NCBI RefSeq assembly: GCF_023343835.1
Contig: NC_064444.1
Coordinates: 9,725,219-9,789,218, forward strand
Origin: Lagopus muta
Lineage: Eukaryota > Chordata > Aves > Galliformes > Phasianidae
Reading direction: 5' to 3'
Length of the DNA stretch: 64,000 bases
The notes under the pieces were generated by a model. The model made no database searches. It was not told where the DNA came from and saw only the letters and a program-made list of their open reading frames with translations. Shown one piece after another: positions 41,301 to 53,300 of this stretch. The translations under genes were made by a program, and so were the position numbers. The first letter of the stretch is position 1. Every line of letters begins with the position of its first letter.

Positions 41301-44300
41301 AATTGACCACACAGAACTAGAAGGACAGAGCCCACATTGTCCCACGTTGCACCACCAGATCCCCTGAAAATCTGAGAGCAATGTCAATACAGCATGTGTG
41401 CTGCAAATACAAAATGTCAATAGATTTGTAATGTTTCCAGACTTCTAAGTGACTTTCCCAAGCACAATCTTCAATCTTGGCCCCTAAATTATGGATAACC
41501 CAACTTTTTTTTTTTTTTTTTTAATTAAATCTCTGAACTCCCATCTTTAACTCTCATCTTAAAATCTTTATCACAGACATGCTTTAACTCCTTTCAATCA
41601 AACAATTGGTCATGAGAAGTGACAGCAGGCAGCTCTTCAAGCAGCCCAAACTCACACCACAAAACCACAAGTTCTAAACACAGATGTTCAACAGATCCTT
41701 GAAGTGCTTCACCAGATCCGAGTGCTCAACCTGCTTGATTTCCACTCAATGATGACTTTTTCCCTGGGGCTTAATCAGATGAAACACAAGCAAGCAAAAC
41801 CTGGTGAGGAGGGGCTGGCACAGGGCAGGGGCCCAGGCTGGATTTGTTTGCTTTTAAAAAGTAAAGTTAATTTCTCATTCACTTATCTCACTGCAAATTT
41901 TCTGTCTCTTTCAGGTAACATCATTGGTTCTGGGATCTTTATATCACCGAAAGGAGTTTTGGAGCACACTGGCTCGGTGGGACTGGCTCTCATTATTTGG
42001 GTGCTCGGCGGCGGGGTTGCTGCCCTGGGTTCTCTGTGTTATGCTGAGCTGGGAGTGACCATCCCCAAATCAGGAGGGGACTATTCCTACGTCACAGAGA
42101 TCTTTGGTGGGTTAGCTGGGTAAGTACACATGTCCTCAGAGTCATTGGAATACAAGCTTACATTCAGTACTTAGTGAGGAAAAGACAGCCGACTTAGAAG
42201 AAACAGAATATTCATAAATAATCTGCTTTTGCAAAGTCACCCCTTCTGCTCTCACTCAAAATACTAAATTGCCCCTTTGCAGCACTCCCAGTTCTGCCTT
42301 CAGACTGCAGGATGCTTTCACTTTCCTCTCCAACTCAATAAAAATCAGTGGCACGTCCACATGACATTCATGCATGCAAGCAGTATGGCAGCACAGAGTA
42401 TTTGAGGGATGCCAGTCTGGAGCTGCTCCCCCTAACCCAAAGCCCTCCATTAATTACTGGTGCAGAAGGCAGCAAATATTTCTATGGCATTATGCTGCAA
42501 GACCTTCCTGCAGCAGAATACAGAAAGTTGCTTGGGGAAGAAGTCTGCCCACAGAAGCATCCCAGGCACAGGTGCCAGCTTCCTCAGCTGCAGCTGTACA
42601 AAGCAACCAGCCCATGTACATGCAATGGAGGGATGCAGAAGAGAAATCAGGAAATGGCTTCTCTTCAAATATGCAGCTCAGAGTAGCTAAGGGAAGAAGG
42701 GAGAAGTGAGGTCATCTTTTATATTTTACTATGTGTTTCATTGTATATTCAACAACCAAATTTGATTCCCCACCTGTACTCACAGCTTGGCAGAGGAGCA
42801 CCAGAACCTTGTTTCCAGTTCATTAATTTGCGAGCAAAGAGTCCATGCAGTGTGTAGGTGCCTTGTTTACAAAAAAATAAATACAATAACTGCATCTGAA
42901 ATGGTTCTGCAGAAGGGATGCAGCTGCAGCACCTGCTTCTGGGGCAGGACGGCAGCTCGGGGGCAGCATGGCCCTTGAGTAACAGGAAAGTCCAGGAACA
43001 CTTTTGGGAGAACAGAATGAAGACCCAGAGGCAATGAGAAAGAGTCAAAACACAGCGGGGCTGCCCTCAGGGGTTATGGCCAGCCTTCCAAAGGGACTGT
43101 CCAGGGAGGAGACAAGGCAAGGGAGGACTATTCTCACAGCAGGCCTCGGCTGCTGCCAGGCTTTCTGCTTTTAGTTTCTGTTAGAAGTCATCTTGTTCCT
43201 AAATAGCACTTGTACATGAGCAAACGAGGAGCAGGGAACCCTCCACACGCTGTGCTGCTGCTGGAGCAGCGTGACTGAGCACAGTTCATTTACACACATA
43301 TATATTTACAGGCTTTTACAGGTCATAAAAATAACTCCACCCAAAGTAGTAAATAAGCTTAATACATATCTCAGCAGAAGAAAACAAATACATCAAGCTA
43401 CATGGAAAACCCACTGCTGTATTTCTGATAAATACAACCAGTATAGCTTTTACGAGTGCTGCTTGATAACTGAATAAATGTCCTTACTTATAGTCCTTAC
43501 TATCAAATCACTATGTGTTGAAGTCAGCAAAGAACTCTACCCCAAAGCTTTGATAAATATTGATTCAAACTGCAAGTAAAACTTCCTGTATTTCTTTCGT
43601 TGTTGCCAAAATTTAAAGTTTCCAAGCAACTTAGGATAATATTAATAATGATCAAACTACCTCAAGCTCTCATAAGCCTACTCAGCTTCTGTGATCAGAT
43701 GGTATGAATAACAGTTTCCATTTCAAGTACAGTACACTTTGACTTCATTTTCACTGGCTGCTCTGATTCCATATTTTATATTTAATGTGACATCATTTGG
43801 GGAGCACAAGCACATCCCAAATACGTATTTGAAAGCCTGGTTGCACAGGACTCTGTTGGAAATCCAGATCAACCTATGCTGCCTTTCCACAAGTAAGACA
43901 GTTAGAATGCAGAAATGTCTGCATAAAATCCAGGTTTTGTTGCAGGAGTGGCGTTCACATGCAAGTGCAAACCACATCTTCCTAAAAGCAGAAAATCCCA
44001 CAACAGATTGACACTTATTCCGGAGTGTTAGTAAAATGAGGGGAAAAAAATCTAGAAACATTGTGTAATACACATCCAAACTGATGGGAGGACAGTCATT
44101 AAGTTCAGTAGTCACTGCTCAGACTGAAGGCGCAGCACAGCAGAGGCCCTCAGATTGCACAGCAGCTCACAGCAGAGCAGGACTGGCTCGGAGATGCAAG
44201 GCAGGAGCTGCTCACCAGCCAGCGGCTGCACACAGCAGCTCGGATTTCCCATGCAAACTGAAGCACTCCAACTTCCTGAGCACCAACAGTAGAATCACAA

Positions 44301-47300
44301 GAACAGCTACATCTGCCTTTTCCTGTGCATTCAGCTCTTGGGCCTTTTTCTAAAGACCTGGCAGCTCGTCAGTCAGCAGGGAGAGAAGACAGAACTTCTC
44401 AGGTTCTCAGAGTGCAGTAAATGAGTAATTAGTAAAGCTCATCAGAAAGGGTTCAGCCCCCACACCTGCAGGTGTGAGAACACAGTCCTGGGGAGCAGTA
44501 ATTCCACCCTCTCCATTTGAACATCCTGGCCAGGTCACCCTGCAGGTGCCATGGCATTTCCTGGCCCGAAATGGGCTTTGTGCTCCCAGCCCTCTGTGTG
44601 CCCTCGGGGATTGCCCTGACAGAAGCACAGCTTGCAAGCCAGCTCCTCAGGCTGGGTGCACTTTGCTGGTGAGGGCATCCAGCAGTTAGGGCTGAGACCT
44701 CCTGCAGACAAAACTGTGGTATTTCATTACAGCAGATCTGAAAGAGATGTTTTTTGCTGGGGATATGCTGTTCTTAATTGTTCCTGTGCAATAATCAACT
44801 AAAAGGTGGTACTTGAAAAGCAGCAGTTACTTAGTGGGCCCAGAGGGTTGGGTAATGCATCAGGACCCGTTCCTGCCCATCAGCCATAGCACACAGCACG
44901 TCCTGCCACACAGCACAAGGGCAGACATCCCCAGACAGATGGACATGCCATGCCAGCAGGCACCTGGGGTGAGCCATAAAAGCAAGGCAAGGGCACAGCA
45001 GTGCTGCCCCAGCACCAGTGTGATCTGAGCAACCAGCAACAATAGCTCTTTCTCACAATTAGGCTTTGTGCAAGATGTACCTAAAAATAAGACAACATGG
45101 GGCCTACACGCTACCTAACTAACAGGCTTCCTTTTATTTTAATACTATCTCTTCTCAGCCCCCTGTTTGACAGCGTGACTTTGTGACCCTCTGCTAAAAT
45201 TCTGCGTTTAGTTTAATTGGTGTTACCAGCCCTGCATGTATTTCAATTCAGCATGAAACAAATTGACTGTCAGAAATCTGTTGAATTATTCACAATCCCA
45301 TTAAACCATATTCTAGCAGCTACCAACTTTAATGCACTTTATATTGCAACATAGAAGCAAGTGCCAATTTCGCCTGAAATACTGTTTTCAGAGTCATTCT
45401 TCCCACTGAATATTTTTAATTGGATTCATTTCTCTGGTCTACACAAAGCACATGGGAGAAGACAGAAGTTGAGGAACCAGGGGGTTCTGCACAGAAAACC
45501 CATCACCTGTGTGGACGTGGCTCTGCCCAGCCAGCTGCAGGCAGTGCCCCAGGGGAACACACAGCTGGGCTTCGTTGCAGGGCAATCACACTGACCTCAC
45601 ACTCACCCAGCACCCCCAGAACGATTGCACAAATGACCATATTGGCCTTTAAGACTTATTGAGTCTCCAGTGAAGTAACACAGCAGGTCCCTGGGCTGTC
45701 CCCAATGTCCAGCGGGGTGAGCAGGATCTGTGGAGCAGCCCCAGACCAGAAACATCACCTTCAGCATAGCATGGCCAAGTCAGTTACTAGAGAAAACCAC
45801 TCTGAGCCATGACAGAAAGCATTAAGAACAAAAAAGGAGTCTCATGCACACACACACTGGGTTTTAACAAACAGTAGTGATATTTGGGGAACGTTTGCAC
45901 CACAGCAATATTTAGTGAATTAACTCCCTGTAGTTAATAAGAAAAGGAAAGCATCAGATTGCCCCATACTTCTCAGAAACAACAAGGCAAGGCAAAGGAG
46001 GTATTGAGAAGCACTCACCACCATGGCCAAGGAGCACCAAGAGCAGTGCTAGCATCCATGGCAGCTGCACCAGGGAGGACATCCCAGCCCTGCTGAATTT
46101 AAGGGGCTGGCAGCAGGCAGGCAGGCATGCTGGGAGCGGGCAGCCCACTTAAGGGAGCACACAGCATAATCCAGAAATTACACTGTTTTATTTGGAAATG
46201 TCATTTCTGACACTGGCTAAAGCAGAGTACACCCAGTGTTTGTAATCCTTACTCTTTGATAATTTCTAAACTGCATTTCACTTAGAAATGTTTAAATTGA
46301 AATCCAGATTGTGCTTGGGAACATGGGAAAAGGGGTAAGGAGAAGTAAAAGTGGGTGACTGCTGACTATGAGTGAGATTACAGCAGTCGACCCCAATGTC
46401 TTGGACATTTTCCAAAGTGCAGCACAGCTGATTGTGTGTTACTCTCCTCCAGCACACCTAGCCCAGCTTTCTTGTGCTTTTTCTTGTGTTCTCAGGTTTC
46501 TGCTGCTCTGGAGTGCAGTGCTTATCATGTACCCTACAAGTCTGGCTGTCATCTCACTGACCTTCTCAAACTATGTCCTGCAGCCCGTGTTCCCTAACTG
46601 TATTCCCCCCTATAATGCCTCTAGGATCCTCTCCATGGTGTGTTTACGTGAGTATTTGCTTCTCGTGCACACAAAGCTTGCCTCATTTTGCAAAGGATCA
46701 CTCAGCAAGGCTGGGCTGATGGCCCCAGAACACAAGAGGCAGGCAGGAGTGTGCCCTGCACACTGGGGTGGCCAGTCCCTCCCTGCCTGCCTGCAGGGAG
46801 CACAGCAGGCTGCAGCTCATCCCTGGGCAGCAGTGGCAGATGAGCTCACCCACAGCAGGTTTCCCACTGCTGCCTGAAGCCCTCTTCATCTTTTAATTCT
46901 CAAATGCAGGCATGTAGGAAGTGCATACCACCACTGGCTTTGCATTCATTACTTACAGAGCTGGTGGGACTGGAGCAGAGCCATGGGGAAAGAAGACATT
47001 CTCTGTGTCCCATAAGGAGGCTGAAACCCCAGTTCAGGTAGCAGATTGAGCTCTGAACAGGCACAGCCCTTCAAGCTGGACAAGCCAGGCAGCAGAGCCC
47101 CAAGAAGGAGAGCTATGATAGATGCTCCTCTGCAGCTGGGCACCTCATAGGGCAAGGCCAGTCCCCTCTTGTCTTCGATTATGGCCACGCGGGAACTATG
47201 CAGCGGTCAATGTTTTATAGTGCTGTGTGTGTTCTTAAATAAACATAATTTCATTTCACTGAATTCAGTCTTTTGCTCTCCAGTACTCCTGACCTGGGTG

Positions 47301-50300
47301 AACAGCTCCAGCGTTCGATGGGCAACACGCATTCAGGATATATTTACAGCAGGAAAACTCTTAGCCTTGGCCCTTATCATTACTGTGGGCTTCATACAGA
47401 TCTTTAAAGGTACTCTGTGAGACAGCTCCAACACGGGTATGGTACTGTTGCTACACTTGCTTCTCTTACCCTCCTTACAAAGCAACCCAAAGGGACTGCA
47501 GGGCTGTGGAGCAGTCTCTGTGCTGCTGATTGGGCTCTGGTTGCTGCAAGTGCTCTTGGGCTGGAAGGAGCTGGAGAGTGACATCCCACACAGCAGCTGT
47601 GTGTCCTGGTGGAAAAGCATTTGTCTCGAGTGCTGCTGAGGGATCTATTCCAGGCACAGATGCACTGGAGGTTTATCCTCTGTGTGACAGCTGTACATGG
47701 AGTCATGAAAATGATGGCACTACAGAGAAATGAGCTGTATCTTCCCTAAACATATTCCTTTCTGTCCTGCGTTGTTGGTTTTGATAAAGGAGAAGTGCAT
47801 CTGAAGGTATTTTAGAGTGATTACAGAAAATTTATGACTCGTTGCATGGTCTTTAAATTTTAAAGTACTTTGAGTGCAAACTGATAAGCAGTGCTGGGCC
47901 CCATTCAGGAAGATGCCAAATTCATTTTGGGCACAATCCGGTTTCCTATGTCCTAAAAGTCACTTGTAAGATTGAGAACTACAAAATACCGCCTTCTCAA
48001 GATGTAAAAATGTCTGACTGAATCACCAACTTAATGGAAAGCAGAGAGCACAAAAGGCTCGTGACATTTTTATCATGTCTATGATGAGTCATGCAAAGAA
48101 AGATGAAATAGGGCATTTAGAGAGCAGGACTATTTCTCAGTGATAACAGTTCCACAGTCTTGATAAATCTTCCAGCCCCATAGATATTTTCCCGGTAGTC
48201 CTACTAAACAAAACCAAGTTCTTGCAAAAGTAGACAGCATTAGGAACAGACAGGAGTTTGCCCCATTGCAGAGCCGCCCACCAGCAGTGTGTACAGAAAG
48301 GCAGGTAGCAGTATGTCGCAGCAGCGGTGCCAGCACTGTGACAATTAGATGTAGAGCAATGACTGTGTGTGCAGAGCCCACTGCCTCCCCAGGACACCCT
48401 GCCACACAGAGCACCATGAGTGCAGTGCCAGCCCGAGCTGACCTGGGGGATACAAAGAGCACAGAGTCTCAAACCCAATCAAGCAATGAAAAAAAGGGAA
48501 AAAAACCACCAAAATTTCACCTATTTCCTGGTGTCTCTGGTGGGCAGCACTTCCCTCAGGGGAAGGCGTAAACTCTTGCTTGTGCTTTCTGTGCAGGAAA
48601 CTATGAAGAGCTGACACCGAGCAAAGCGTTCAATTTTTGGATGACTCCATCCGTGGGGCATTTAGCATTAGCTTTCCTTCAAGGGTCATTTGCATTTAGC
48701 GGCTGGAACTTCTTGAACTATGTAACAGAAGAGTTGGTTGATCCCCGCAGGCAAGTATCCCTTTTCACATCATCCACTTTTTTTTTTTGAAGTGCTGAGA
48801 CATTCAAGCCACGTGATAACATAATTCATCTAATAAGCTGCAGCGATATCATGACATGTCCTATAGGACTGGTGTGGCTAAAGGAGAGGTTTTTTGTTTG
48901 GAATGCAAACAGGCTAGTTAACGAAACACCATGCTGAAATTAGGAACAGACTGTACAAATTATCAATTCAATTCCAACGACCTATGGACAAAGCAATGTC
49001 ATTGTGGCCCTGACCAAACATACAGTGCATCCCTAGCAAAAAATCAGCCGATGAGACGCCCCACACGTATCTATAGGGAGAATCACTGTCTCTTGTTAGA
49101 AAAATGTTGGGTTCTACTGCAAGTCACTTTGCTTTTTCACCCAAAGGGGACATTATACAAAGACCTGAATGAGAAGATGGGAAGGCACCTGACCCACAGG
49201 CAGCACTCCCTGCCCTGCACCTGTACCATAGTGCAGCTGCACGACCTACCCCAGGAGTGCCCCGTGTCAGCTCTCTGGGGGCTGTGTGTGTGGGAAGGAG
49301 GTTTGAAATGACCTCGCACTGACAGGCGGGGGGAGCCAGAGGGAGAGCAATTCTACTTTAATAAAGCAAAGCTCAAACTTTTCAAAATTTCTGAGATGAT
49401 AAAGAGGAATGATGGATGCTGAGAGCAGCTCTTGGAGCGTATTTGTGGGCATGCCACGCACACAGCAGTTAAACAAGGAGAAGTTCAACGCTTGCACAGC
49501 CTGGCTGGGAGTGAATGAAAGCTGCTGTCTCACGAGCAGCCCTGTGGAGGCCTTCACACCATTGAGTGGGAAAGCGCACGCCCAGGACCTTGGCAGGAAT
49601 AGAGAAAGATCAGCAATGTGCTCCCTCCAAAAACAGCAGCACTGTCATGGGTCACCACAATTTCAAACCAGAACAATGAAAAGTTATGACTTCTATAAGG
49701 CAAATATGGCCTCAGTTGAGAAGTAAAAAGGAAAGGGAGGGAATAGACTTAAATATTATTATTTTTGCAGCCTCTAAAGGGAAAATAGAATATAAAAAAC
49801 TGATTTGGTAACAAAAAAAAAAAAAACTTCCAATTTTTACTAAATCCAATCAGGATCACAAAGATTAAAGTACTTTTCTTCTGTTTGTTTTTTAACTTCT
49901 TCCAAATGTGACACAGAGACAAAAATGCATTACTGCATTAGATAGAGATTTGTTCAGCTGCCCACCTCTAAAGAGGGCCCTGAACTGGCAACTGAGTAAA
50001 ATATTCACTCCTGGAAGGTACCACAGCATTGCAGCAGATGAACCTGCGCAGCTGGTTGAGTGCCCCAGGCTGTTATTGTGCTCTCGCTGTGTATGACTGT
50101 AAATTCTTATCTACCCTCCTAATTCTTTTATTAGGAACCTACCTCGTGCCATATTCATATCCATCCCATTGGTGACATTTGTGTATACGTTCACCAACAT
50201 TGCATATTTCACTGCCATGTCACCCCAAGAGCTCTTGTCCTCCAACGCTGTGGCGGTAGTAAGTAAACCATTCCCTGGATGTCTAAAATACACTTTGATT

Positions 50301-53300
50301 TCAGTTCTGTGCTTTGCAGTGTATTTCAGTTTCTCTGCCTTCTGTTGCTTTAGACATTTGGTGAAAAGTTACTGGGCTATTTTTCCTGGGTTATGCCAGT
50401 CTCAGTGGCCCTATCTACATTTGGAGGAATAAATGGATACCTTTTTACCTCATCAAGGTTAGATGGAGTACAATTTTATGAACATTATCTAATTTGGGGA
50501 GGGGCTGTTTTAATTTGATTTGCTAAAGAAATGCTAGCTAGACATTTTGGATGTTATAGCATGGTGAGATCATTGTTGGGCACATTGGATACATTCAGTT
50601 ATGAACTGCTCTTTTTCAATCAGCAAATGTAATATTGAATCACAGAATCTCTTGCAAAACAATCCTTATGAGCTACTAAAAGCATCTGCAGATGTGAAAT
50701 AACTTGCAGTAAGAGCCAAACACGGCTTTAGTATGGAACCAAAGCAATTTTACATCAATAACGTTCCAGTAGCTACAAGCAAAAGTATGCTGGAAAAAGA
50801 TTTGCAGGGCCGGTTCAGTTCCCAGTTACAGGCATCACTCCCGCAATGAAGAAGCTCCTTCCAGGCAAGATGCTTTGTGTGCACACTGATGATAGCAGGA
50901 CCAGGATCTTCAAAGTCTGTTTGTATTAATTGACCTTTCTGAACACCATTTAAAAGTTATGAATTTTTTTTAGAGGAAAAAATCCAACTCTGAAGTACCT
51001 TGGGAAAATTATTTATCTGAGCACTTCCACAATTATCATGGGATACAAGTCTGAATGCATGTAAAAGTGAAATCTTAAGGCACATGAAACCTTAACCAAT
51101 GCCCTTTTGAGGCTGGAAATATTATCTGTGAGATTTTTGGTGCCTTAGCGACACATGGCTGATCATCTCACGGCTTCCCTGTTCATGGATAAGCAGGCAA
51201 TGCTGCTGGCAGATGGGGACTGGCAGACTTCAGTTCTCATCCTCAGAGATAATTGGGCAACTTAGATCAGGTGATTTCACAGGTGACATTAGCCATTAAA
51301 GGCCTCCTACGTGGAATGATTTAGATGAAACAACTTACACCAAGTTATTCACAAATCTCTAGTGGAAGTGAGAGCCACGCTATGGTCTCCTCAGCTTCAA
51401 ACCAGCAGCCAGAGAGCAGCTTCCTTCTACTCCAAAACCCATGAGAGCAGTTGAGATTAGAGACATTGTACAGCTAGATATTGAAAAAGCTGTTTTATGT
51501 GCAGTGGATTAGTGCTCCTATTCTCATTTGCAGGTTATGTTTCTCTGGTGCCCGAGAAGGCCACTTGCCAAGCTTGCTTGCCATGATCCACGTGAAATAC
51601 TGCACACCCATCCCTGCCCTGCTCGTCTGTGTAAGTTCTGTTGTCCCTGCCCCATTGTTCATCCAAGAAGAGTAGAAACTGCTCTGAATGTTGGAAGGTT
51701 TTGGCTGGTTAGGCTGCTGTTTTCCTGCAGGAAGATCTTTTTCTTTTTCTTAGACGTTGTGAATTTCCACGATACTAATGACTGATGGAAGTCGTTATTT
51801 GAAACAAATACCCAGTTTTAGCAAGAATAGAGTTTATGAATATGTGATGAACAGAATACAAGATGTTTTGTGGCAAAGAAGATATTAAAAAGCAAAATGA
51901 CCCTCGGTGCCGCAGTCGCTGAGTGCACAGCCCAAGCAGGGGAATTCTCCCAAGGGCATCTGCTCAAAAAGTTGGCTGCATCAAAGCCAACTGCAGATTT
52001 GCCACTAATTTCAAAACAATGAGGATTTGATGCAAGATGCACTAAGATGCACGTTTGCATGACTCTCCTGGCTCTAACAGCAATTCTGGCACAATACACC
52101 CAGACATAATTTCATCAGATAAGCCTTCTGCACATTCCACTTTCTGGACAAAATACCTGCACAACTGAGGCTTATGGCATTCCCAGGGCTCAGTGCCTGA
52201 CCACAAATATCTCGTTCACTGCCTGTACAGGATCTGGGGGCAAACCCCACAGCCCATCTGTTCTGCCTTGAGCAAACAGAAGGCGCTGGCTCCATCCCAG
52301 CCTCACGCCAGGCAGCTGAACTCTGCTGATGCTGACGAAGCAGAACTTCTTTGTCCTTAGAAATACATCAGCTCAACCAGCATACTGAGTTTCTGTGCTG
52401 TTTCACTGTGAAATAGCCATACCACAAGTAGGCTGCCTGCACCAAGCAGGCCTGATAAATCAGGCATATGTCAGCCTCTCTCTCAGTCTGCTCCAAACAT
52501 TTCCCTTAAATTACAGTGCAAATTACAGAACCAACACTGCATATCAATTCATCATTTGAAGGTACTTCAATGCAGCTCAGAGTACATCAAATGCTGCAAT
52601 GAAATATTAATTCCTTAACAAATAGAAATGTAAAAATAATGTAGTGTAGGCAGCTACAATAGCAAATGAAGTCAGACCTCAGGCAAATCCTAATTAATAC
52701 ATCAGGTTCTCTTTTCTTTTTCAGTGAATTTCACCTAGTTTTTTCATGCAGAAAGCTTTCTTTGTACACAGAGAAAGACCTTTTTAGCATCATCAGTGAG
52801 ACCTGTATTTTTACTAATCCTTCCAAAAATGAAGGGTCCAAGCTAAATGCAAAATAAACAGACTGGGTTTTTTGCAAGACAGTGAAGTGACAGGCTCTCC
52901 TGCCCACTGTGTGTCAGGCTGCCGTCAGGCATAGTAATCAGGGGAGGAAACACACACTCCTCTGCAGCCCAGTACCACTCAGAAATTACACCATTTGGCA
53001 AGCAGCTCTGACACGCTCATGTCACCTACACAAGAAACATCATCGCCCCAAGCGCCTTCAGTGCAAAACCTGTTAGTGGCAGATGTGTGTCTGCCAGCAT
53101 GCACCTTCCAGAGGAAAGTAGGAAACATGTTACGCCACATTGGTATAGAAACACTGCCCTATTTTAAATGAATTTTATAGTGAGACAGCTCAATATGCTG
53201 AAATCACCTCCAACTCCACATAGCTTTGAGGATTTTAACAGAGGAATGGAGAGTCCAAAGGGTCATTTGATTGTGATGGTGCGTAATTACTGCTACCAGT

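Larger units (their letters stand above)
23393..41914 (+). other. SLC7A10 intron 1 (18,522 bp)
   Basis: This large first intron has a GTAAGG donor in the CpG island and a tctgtctctttcag acceptor. It contains the rest of the island (to about 23,990), the spliceable 72-nt block at 24,899, a CR1 end at 34,738 and a T18 run. No other gene is recognisable on either strand. Its size relative to all other introns makes it the likely home of enhancers, which cannot be seen by eye. Confidence 0.85.

Noticed and set aside
50637-50665. Possible CR1 edge (AATCACAGAATC)
   Set aside because: The similarity stops after about 12 bases and no CR1 body follows on either strand.
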